DNA from: Methanoregula sp.
GTDB lineage: Archaea; Halobacteriota; Methanomicrobia; Methanomicrobiales; Methanospirillaceae
NCBI GenBank assembly: GCA_013331015.1
Contig: DUHF01000074.1
Location: forward strand, 1-11,278
Reading direction: 5' to 3'
Length of the DNA: 11,278 nucleotides
A program made the translations under genes and the position numbers. The notes under the pieces were generated by a model. The model was not told the DNA's origin, made no database searches, and saw only the letters and a list, made by a program, of their open reading frames with translations. The number at the start of each line of letters is the position of its first letter. Positions within the stretch are counted from its first letter, which is position 1. Below, piece by piece: positions 6,464 through 11,278 of this stretch.

Positions 6464-7474
6464 TTAAATAATTGAAGAGATGAGGAGATCGGTCTCGCGT
6501 CTTGCTATCGAGCTGACGCCCTGCACGGTCAGTTCGCTCAGCGGGAAATAGGCCCCTCCGGAAGCCTCGGCAATGTCCCGGCAGTACCCCAGCTGGAAGT
6601 TTACAAAGGATCGCTTCACCGATTCTGTATCGATGATGACGGTGTGAATCCCTTCCTCCCTGAGCTGTCCTGCAATCGAAAGGATCTCGTCTTTGATATT
6701 CTTCCCGTACCCGATATTCGCCCGACCATCAGAGATGAGGATGAGGAGCGGGATTAACTCCTTTCGCTTCTTTTTCTCGTTCATCAGGACTTCGTATCCC
6801 TTCATCAGCCCCCGGGCAAGGGGTGTCTTTCCCCCGGTGGGCATCTCTTTGAGCTGCTTGTATGCGAGATCAACGCTGCTCGAGAGGGGCATCACGACTT
6901 CGGCATCATTGCCCCGGAATGCGACAAGGCTGACCCGGTCCCGGTTCTGGTATGCATCTTCAAGAAGCGAGAGGACAGCACCTTTTGCACTCTCCATCCT
7001 CTTTTCAGCTCCCATGGACCCGCTTATGTCAACAACAAAGACACAGGTGACCGAGACCTTGCCTACCCGGCTCTTCTCCCGGATGTCAGCATCCCGGATC
7101 ACGATGCTCATTCCTTCCTGTGCCCGATCCTTCTGGTGGGGGGCGGCGGCACGCAGGGTAGCGTCGAACGCGATATCCTTGAGCTCGTGGGGCATCCGGA
7201 CTTTTGCGTACCTGCCCCGGTTCTCCGAAGAGAGCGTGTCAACCCGGCGGCCCGATACATACAGGCGCTTCATCCGGTCTTTACAGTTGTCATACCGGAT
7301 TTGCGAGGTCTCGATGGGCTTTCCGATAGCAAAAACGAGTTCCGGGGGAGGCCGGGCCGAAGGAGCGCCGGACTCTTCGGGGTCCTGCGGTTCCGGCTCG
7401 TCCCGTGGGGGTGGTGGCGGATGGTTGGCCTGCTGCAGTTCCTGCTGTTCTTTTACGTCGGGCTCGCTATCGTT
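6464..7474 (-). CDS. chlD: ChlD-type VWA half of chelatase subunit, expressed by -1 frameshift from the ChlI frame
   Basis: C-terminal 336 residues of a Mg/Co-chelatase medium subunit. In order: an acidic Gln/Pro-rich linker with five consecutive prolines, the ChlD signature F-A-I-G-K-P and G-R-R, the [15 protein letters not shown] block, and a VWA domain with MIDAS residues D-I-S-G-S-M-G, T in PTGGKTPL, and D in ISDGRAN. The frame is open from 7498 (after a TGA at 7499-7501), but no ATG, GTG or TTG occurs before the ATG at 7271-7273. That ATG lies inside the conserved ChlD region and has lost the linker. Joined to the 348 ChlI-frame codons by a -1 shift at 7474 it gives 684 aa, a normal ChlD length. 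It would act with ChlI and a CobN/ChlH-type large subunit in metal insertion, most likely cobalt for B12 in a methanogen (inference). Confidence 0.85.
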   Translation of the reverse strand, partial: NDSEPDVKEQQELQQANHPPPPPRDEPEPQDPEESGAPSARPPPELVFAIGKPIETSQIRYDNCKDRMKRLYVSGRRVDTLSSENRGRYAKVRMPHELKDIAFDATLRAAAPHQKDRAQEGMSIVIRDADIREKSRVGKVSVTCVFVVDISGSMGAEKRMESAKGAVLSLLEDAYQNRDRVSLVAFRGNDAEVVMPLSSSVDLAYKQLKEMPTGGKTPLARGLMKGYEVLMNEKKKRKELIPLLILISDGRANIGYGKNIKDEILSIAGQLREEGIHTVIIDTESVKRSFVNFQLGYCRDIAEASGGAYFPLSELTVQGVSSIARRETDLLISSII

Positions 7475-8517
7475 TTTTTTTGCTCGTCCTGCATCATGTC
7501 ATTGATCTTCTGCTGGTCAACGCGGGGATCCTCGAAGGGTTTCTTGCGCATCCGGTGTGGCAGGGCAAGGGCCATCGCCTCGCGGACATCCTCAACGGTG
7601 ACCTCCTCGCGACCATTGAATGCAGCGATAGTCTTTGCCGTTCGCACGATGGTGATCTCGGCACGGTGGGTCATGACCCCCATATCAACGCAGGTCTGGG
7701 CGATCTTCCTCACAATCTCATCGGAGATCTTCACCCGTGGCAGGATAGCCTTTGCCGTGACGATCTTCTCCGTCAGCCGTTTCTGCTCGGGCTCGTACTG
7801 TTGCATGAATGCATGCGGATCAATCTCGAAAGCATCAGCCACCCGGACAATTGCGACCCGGTCATCCACATCGGCAATGCCTTCCACGGTCACCTGGAGC
7901 CCGAAACGGTCGAGCATCTGGGGGCGGAGTTCTCCCTCTTCAGGGTTCATGGTCCCTATCAGGATGAACTTGGCCGGGTGCGAAAGGGAGATCCCCTCAC
8001 GCTCAACAACATTGACCCCCATTGCGGCCGAATCGAGCAGCACATCCACGACGTGATCGTCCAGCAGGTTCACTTCGTCGATATAGAGGATTCCGCGGTT
8101 CACCGCTGCAAGGATGCCGGGTTCGAGTGCCTTGATCCCCTCCTTGATCGCACGCTCGATGTCAATCGTGCCGATAACCCGGTCTTCGGTTGAGCCAAGC
8201 GGGAGGGTGATGACCTGCACTTTCTTATTGAGTGTCTCGACATTCTCACCATGCTGAATCTTCTCGTTGCAGATGTCGCAGAGCTCCTGCTCGTTTGCCG
8301 GGTTGCAGTTGAACGGGCAGCCCTTCACGATCTCGATGACGGGGAGGATCTCGGCAAGGGCCCGGACTGCTGTCGATTTCGCCGTGCCTTTCTCGCCCCG
8401 GATCAGGACTCCTCCGATGCGCTGGTTGATGGCATTGAGGATGAGGGCCTGTTTCATCTGGTCCTGTCCCACGATTGCCGTGAAGGGGAGGATATTCTTT
8501 CTGATGTGGTGAGCCAT
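7453..8517 (-). CDS. chlI: ChlI-like AAA+ ATPase, small chelatase subunit (zero-frame product of chlD locus)
   Basis: AAA+ motor of 354 aa that powers metal insertion by Mg/Co chelatase. Motifs: Walker A G41-E-K-G-T-A-K-S48, Walker B I-L-Y-I-D147-E148, the sensor-1 loop G-T-M-N191-P, arginine-finger region L-D-R204-F-G-L and sensor-2 area T-H-R285-A-E. Four cysteines (C67, C71, C80, C83) form a compact possible metal site. The length equals that of stand-alone ChlI/BchI (about 340-360). The last six residues (TIASPT) follow a run of nine A bases and the TAA is only seven codons past the slippery heptamer; the -1 frame continues as the linker and VWA domain. So ordinary translation yields ChlI and a shift yields full ChlD. 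The start ATG has no Shine-Dalgarno but AT-rich TATA-like sequence 27-40 bases upstream, fitting a nearly leaderless message. Confidence 0.93.
   Translation of the reverse strand: MAHHIRKNILPFTAIVGQDQMKQALILNAINQRIGGVLIRGEKGTAKSTAVRALAEILPVIEIVKGCPFNCNPANEQELCDICNEKIQHGENVETLNKKVQVITLPLGSTEDRVIGTIDIERAIKEGIKALEPGILAAVNRGILYIDEVNLLDDHVVDVLLDSAAMGVNVVEREGISLSHPAKFILIGTMNPEEGELRPQMLDRFGLQVTVEGIADVDDRVAIVRVADAFEIDPHAFMQQYEPEQKRLTEKIVTAKAILPRVKISDEIVRKIAQTCVDMGVMTHRAEITIVRTAKTIAAFNGREEVTVEDVREAMALALPHRMRKKPFEDPRVDQQKINDMMQDEQKKTIASPT
7473..7482 (-). promoter_or_regulatory. Candidate -1 frameshift (or transcriptional slippage) site: nine-A run
   Basis: On the minus strand the ChlI frame reads GAG CAA AAA AAA ACG, so an A-AAA-AAA heptamer sits exactly in the X-XXY-YYZ phase used for -1 slippage. 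After the slip, reading continues AAC GAT AGC into the VWA frame. An AGGA lies five bases upstream of the C that precedes the run and could act as a Shine-Dalgarno-like stimulator, as in dnaX (inference). A small GCAG-GAA-CTGC hairpin lies downstream but is weak. RNA polymerase slippage on the same run (net +1 or -2 bases) would have the same outcome. Confidence 0.75.
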
Positions 8518-8589
8518 GTAACAGGATAGTGGTATCTCAAGTGTTATTAATTTTTATTTTTGTAGTAATTGATCAGACCATTTTTAAAA
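8518..8589 (-). promoter_or_regulatory. Promoter region of the chelatase gene
   Basis: Very AT-rich stretch between the pilin-operon terminator and the ChlI start. Read on the minus strand, AAAATAAAAATTAATAAC (about 8543-8560) lies 27-43 bases before the ATG, the right place for a TATA box if transcription starts at or just before the start codon. The absence of a Shine-Dalgarno supports a leaderless or very short-leader transcript. Confidence 0.45.
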
Positions 8590-8677
8590 TTGTTAATTAA
8601 AAAGACAGCAAAAGAAAGGGGGGGATTCCTGTGAACCTGACACCCTCCCTGCTCTGGTATTCCTGTATCAGGTTCGC
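8590..8677 (-). terminator. Hairpin plus T-rich tail after the pilin operon
   Basis: GAACCTGA (8633-8640) and TCAGGTTC (8668-8675) are exact reverse complements, and one G-C and one G-U pair extend the stem outward to 8631/8677. On the minus strand the hairpin begins two bases past the pilin stop and is followed by a C-run and the T-rich CCCTTTCTTTTGCTGTCTTTTT. This is the arrangement expected of a terminator separating the pilin operon from the chelatase gene. Confidence 0.6.
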
Positions 8678-8678
8678 G

Positions 8679-9221
8679 TTATGGCTGGATGGTCACTTCG
8701 GTGCGTGCAAAAACCCTTCCTGAATCATCTACCAGTTCCAACCAGAATGTTCTCCCTATCCAGTCGGGGTTGCTGAAACGGAATGAAGCAGACGCGCCCG
8801 GCTGGAGGTACTGATACTCATGATATGGTGGCAAAACGTATGCGATATCGCCTCCGGCAAAATGTTTCGTCCCCGTTCTGCCATCCGTGCGGATCCACTG
8901 GCTTGATTCATCTCCGTTGGCATTCGTGATTGAACTTTTATTTACAATCCAGACCATGTGCTCTGCACTGCCAAACGTCCTGGAAGGCCGGACCATCACA
9001 TTGGTTGTTGCCGTAGCAATTGCATCGCCCCCCGAGTGTTCTATGGTAAGTCCGTCTGACTGGCTGAACGTGCCACGGAGGGTGATAATCGGGGATCTCT
9101 CCTGTGAACCCGAGAGACCTCCGGCAAATGCGCTGACTACAGCTGCGATGATTATAACCACCACGAGCATCAGCATGACCCCGATTACTGGGGATACTGC
9201 ATCTGAATCTGTCCTTATCAT
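8679..9221 (-). CDS. Archaeal type IV pilin-like protein, shorter (180 aa)
   Basis: Secreted pilin-like subunit with a class III signal peptide. The short charged leader MIRTDSDA is followed directly by VSPVIGVMLM and a hydrophobic helix to about residue 35 (family often called archaeal type IV pilin N-terminal, DUF1628). Cleavage by an EppA-type prepilin peptidase is expected after A8. The rest (40-180) is a beta-rich, Ser/Thr-rich globular domain with no recognised enzyme motif and one NxS site (NKSS). It has a good Shine-Dalgarno (GGAGGG, about 7 bases before the ATG) and starts two bases after the stop of the longer pilin gene upstream, so the two form one operon. It could be a minor pilin or a surface adhesin rather than the filament's main subunit. 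Confidence 0.85.
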   Translation of the reverse strand: MIRTDSDAVSPVIGVMLMLVVVIIIAAVVSAFAGGLSGSQERSPIITLRGTFSQSDGLTIEHSGGDAIATATTNVMVRPSRTFGSAEHMVWIVNKSSITNANGDESSQWIRTDGRTGTKHFAGGDIAYVLPPYHEYQYLQPGASASFRFSNPDWIGRTFWLELVDDSGRVFARTEVTIQP

Positions 9222-9223
9222 AT

Positions 9224-9949
9224 CTATCCCTCCACGGTAACGTCCGCATCATAAATCACCGAACCGGTTGGCAGGTGAACGAACCTGACGTGGACAATAT
9301 CCCCTGGTCGGAGGTGGTGCCAGTTCTCTCCAAGAATCGCCATCACCCCATCAGAATCGGTACCGGTCTCCCAGTTCGTCCCATCCGTGTACTGCCACCT
9401 GACGCTGGGATCAATGCCATACCCTCCTTTTTCCAATCCTGTACCAGAGGATGAGGCCATTGATCCAAAAGCGCTGCTGTGCATATTGGTGTTTGCCATG
9501 AGTGTGTAATTGCCAAAATACTGCTCGACCTTAAAGTCCCCGCTGGAGACCCATGCCGAAACTCCGGGCCCGAATCCCAGTGGCGAATGATACTGCTTGG
9601 TCCCAATGTACGTCATGGTGTTGGGAGTATCTCCTCCCGGGCCGGTCACGGTGGCACCCCCTCGGGTTCCGTTGCTTGCTTTCCAGTTCGTCACAATCCT
9701 GAGATCTTTTGTCGGGATTGATTCACTGGCAGCCAGTACCGCGAAGTTGATCCCGCTCCCTCCCCATGATCCGTCATTTACAATGTGTGTTTCAACGGAG
9801 ATGGCTGGTGCTTTTTTCGCGTCTGAAGAAATGCTCCCCGCAAATGCACTTACCACTGCCGCGATAATGATCGTAACAACCAGCATGAGCATAACTCCAA
9901 CAACCGGAGACACGCCCCCCTCTCTGTCCCTTTCTTTATACCGCATCAT
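9224..9949 (-). CDS. Archaeal type IV pilin-like protein, longer (241 aa)
   Basis: First gene of the minus-strand pilin operon. The leader MMRYKERDREGG precedes VSPVVGVMLM and a 23-residue hydrophobic helix nearly identical to that of the next gene, so cleavage is expected after G12. The mature domain (about 45-241) is rich in Gly, Ser, Thr, Trp and Tyr, contains several aromatic-rich loops, and ends in a strand (GSVIYDADVTVEG). The C-terminal parts of both pilins end similarly (hydrophilic strand plus T-V-E/T-I-Q), suggesting duplication followed by divergence. Either ATG (9947-9949 or 9944-9946) is possible; GAGGT lies 3 and 6 bases before them, so the second has the better spacing. The gene faces a GspE/FlaI-type ATPase gene across a shared regulatory region. 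Confidence 0.85.
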   Translation of the reverse strand: MMRYKERDREGGVSPVVGVMLMLVVTIIIAAVVSAFAGSISSDAKKAPAISVETHIVNDGSWGGSGINFAVLAASESIPTKDLRIVTNWKASNGTRGGATVTGPGGDTPNTMTYIGTKQYHSPLGFGPGVSAWVSSGDFKVEQYFGNYTLMANTNMHSSAFGSMASSSGTGLEKGGYGIDPSVRWQYTDGTNWETGTDSDGVMAILGENWHHLRPGDIVHVRFVHLPTGSVIYDADVTVEG

Positions 9950-10232
9950 CTAACCTCAATAAATTTTACAGATTGTAAAGATTTCTTCATACATCTGTAA
10001 ACTTTCGTGTTACTTTAATCTATAAAAATATGCTCTTTCTCTCTCATTATGGGATTTTTTTGAATACTTCTAATAAAAAAAATAGCAACTATATGTTGCT
10101 CATCAAGTAACACAGAATCAAAAAATATTATTACAATGCCCTTGTACATCTAGGTAATCACCTAGCCCCCATGATCCGCGAGACGGGGATTCTTAGAAGC
10201 ACGAGCCGCAGGATTTTTCAAGAGAGCCACCC
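9950..10232. promoter_or_regulatory. AT-rich divergent control region between pilin operon and secretion ATPase
   Basis: Much AT-richer than the genes on either side. For the pilin operon (minus strand) TATTTTTATA (10021-10030) is a TATA-like box, predicting a start near 10000. For the ATPase (plus strand) AAAAAATATTATTA (10120-10133) predicts a start near 10155. Three inverted repeats are present: TTTACA-GAT-TGTAAA (9965-9979) with a further TGTAAA at 9996-10001; AGCAAC-TATAT-GTTGCT (10084-10100); and CTAGGT-AATC-ACCTAG (10150-10165). Two of the three coincide with or adjoin the predicted transcription starts, as expected of repressor operators. No tRNA or small protein gene is evident. Confidence 0.5.
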
Positions 10233-11278
10233 ATGATCCAGGATTTTATCGTCATCATCCCGGCTGCCATCACCCTCATCTCACTCAACGGTCTCCCTGG
10301 AGCCATCGTGAACATAAAGGAGCAGATCCCCGGGCTGCCGCATGCGGGGAAAACCGCAGAACCGGGACCGGTCCCCGAACCCGTTGCCGTCCCGGCACCC
10401 TCCGAACTCCCGCCCCGCCGCTTCGCCCTCCCCCCGCAGATTGCCACCCGGTACCGGAAAATCATCGACTTCTTCTGCGCGCCCACGCAGGACGGCATCA
10501 TCATGACCTGCATCCTTCTCTTTGCCGCGCTTGCAACCTCGTATGTCGCCCTCCTTGTCGAACTCGGCCTTCCCCTGATGATCGCCGCCTCGCTTGCCGC
10601 CCTCCTCACGATTGCCGGTTCCGCCATCGTGCTGAAGACCCGGTACGAGAGAAAGACGTGGTTCGCGATCGGGAAGCCGGCCGTACCCGTGCCGGTCGCC
10701 TCAGTTCCCGCAACGCCGGTCCCGCCAAAACCCGTCACCGGGCCGGAGCCCGGATCGGACGAATCATCCGATGACGAACTGGAATGGTACTGGGTTGCAG
10801 AACCGTTCTCGTACGTGAATATCAAGCGGGTGGGAACCGCGGGATTCACCTACGTGGTCACGGAACCTGCGACCAGCCAGAAGGAGAAGACCATCCTGCG
10901 CGAGACCCATGCCCGCCTCCGGGATGTCATCATCTATGATGAGGTGGAAAAAGAAAAAGGGGCAACGATCGATCCCGCGGTGGTCGACAAGATCATCCGG
11001 GAGTTCGATCCCCTCATCACGGAAGATCGCAAACAGATCCTGTACTATTACATAACCCGCGATCTCTCCGGTTACGGCCCTCTCGAAGTCCTCATGCGGG
11101 ACCCGGCCCTTGAGGACATCAGCTGCAATGGCCACGGCCTGCCGGTCTTCATCTTCCACCGGGCATATGGCAGCCTGCCAACCAACATCTTCTTTACAGA
11201 AAGCGAGCTGAACCAGTTCGTGCTCAAACTTGCCCAGAAGGCCAACAAGCAGCTCTCGCTCTCCAACCCCCTTGCCGA
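10233..11278 (+). CDS. Type II/IV secretion (GspE/FlaI-like) ATPase with membrane-embedded N-terminal extension, partial
   Basis: N-terminal 348 residues of a secretion-family ATPase; the frame runs off the window before the Walker motifs. Residues 186-348 carry the family's N-terminal domain: YWVAEPFSYVNI, then YYYITRDLSGYGPLEVLMRD, D-P-A-L-E-D-I-S-C-N-G, P-V-F-I-F-H-R-x-Y-G-S-L-x-T-N and the start of the Q-F-V-x-K-L-A-Q helix. Ahead of it lies an unusual extension: a hydrophobic start (5-18), a Pro-rich stretch (43-62), two adjacent membrane-like helices (about 89-110 and 112-134), and a second Pro-rich, then acidic linker (150-184). The ATG at 10233 is the first in frame after a stop at 10194-10196; its Shine-Dalgarno is weak. 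Divergent pairing with two pilin genes suggests it drives their assembly. Confidence 0.85.
   Translation, partial: MIQDFIVIIPAAITLISLNGLPGAIVNIKEQIPGLPHAGKTAEPGPVPEPVAVPAPSELPPRRFALPPQIATRYRKIIDFFCAPTQDGIIMTCILLFAALATSYVALLVELGLPLMIAASLAALLTIAGSAIVLKTRYERKTWFAIGKPAVPVPVASVPATPVPPKPVTGPEPGSDESSDDELEWYWVAEPFSYVNIKRVGTAGFTYVVTEPATSQKEKTILRETHARLRDVIIYDEVEKEKGATIDPAVVDKIIREFDPLITEDRKQILYYYITRDLSGYGPLEVLMRDPALEDISCNGHGLPVFIFHRAYGSLPTNIFFTESELNQFVLKLAQKANKQLSLSNPLA

Noticed and set aside
6464..7273. VWA protein as an independent gene starting at ATG 7271-7273
   Set aside because: This start would discard the conserved F-A-I-G-K-P segment and the linker just upstream in the same frame, and there is no good Shine-Dalgarno. 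Frameshift fusion to ChlI explains the data better, although an internal start giving an extra short product cannot be fully excluded.
7136..8193. Plus-strand open frames antisense to the chelatase gene
   Set aside because: The minus strand carries Walker, sensor and VWA motifs throughout; the plus frames show none and start within unrelated context.
9950..10192. tRNA, small RNA gene or CRISPR repeats in the AT-rich divergent region
   Set aside because: No cloverleaf, TTC-box or regularly spaced identical repeats are seen; the repeats present are short inverted half-sites.
10193..11266. Minus-strand open frames at the right end
   Set aside because: They are antisense to the secretion ATPase, whose plus-strand frame is open to the window edge and carries family motifs.

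Overview
This window looks like chromosomal DNA from a methanogenic archaeon, most likely Methanomicrobiales (Methanoregula-like; this is inference). The gene starts use Shine-Dalgarno motifs or short leaders, and TATA-like elements replace bacterial -35/-10 boxes. Two class III prepilins carry the archaeal VSPV(I/V)GVMLM signature, a lipoprotein has a Pro/Thr-rich linker, and coding DNA is GC-rich while intergenic DNA is AT-rich. I see no transposon, CRISPR array, tRNA or rRNA.

Layout. (1) 1-688, plus strand: the 3' end of a NifS/IscS cysteine desulfurase overlaps a NifU/IscU scaffold gene, forming an Fe-S assembly pair. (2) 843-2309, plus strand: a compact operon of an E1-like adenylating enzyme (MoeB/ThiF/HesA family), a MoaD-like sulfur carrier ending in Gly-Gly, and MoaE. 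Together these make the dithiolene of molybdopterin; the desulfurase next door is a plausible sulfur source. (3) 2593-3147, plus strand: a Cys-rich DUF3795 protein. (4) 3148-3505: a gene-poor gap with one doubtful small ORF. (5) 3506-5512, minus strand: a CPA2/Kef-type cation antiporter with TrkA-N and TrkA-C domains, divergent from (6) 5656-6405, plus strand: a secreted lipoprotein of unknown function.

(7) 6464-8517, minus strand: a chelatase locus. A 354-aa ChlI-like AAA+ protein is followed in the -1 frame by a Pro/acid-rich linker and a VWA (ChlD-type) domain. The second frame has no ATG, GTG or TTG start before its conserved region. The two frames meet at a run of nine A residues (7473-7481 on the minus strand) that contains an A-AAA-AAA heptamer in phase. 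A -1 shift there gives a 684-aa full-length ChlD, while ordinary translation gives a ChlI-sized protein, so one gene would yield both the small and medium chelatase subunits. This is the most interesting feature of the window. Programmed frameshifting of chlD in cobalamin producers has, to my memory, been described before, so this looks like a well-formed example of a rare known mechanism.

(8) 8679-11278: a type IV pilus-like module. Two type IV pilin-like genes form a minus-strand operon ending in a hairpin terminator. Divergently, a GspE/FlaI-type secretion ATPase runs off the right edge. It has an unusual N-terminal extension with Pro-rich linkers and a predicted pair of transmembrane helices. 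The AT-rich divergent region between them holds three separate inverted repeats, two of them on or near the predicted transcription starts.
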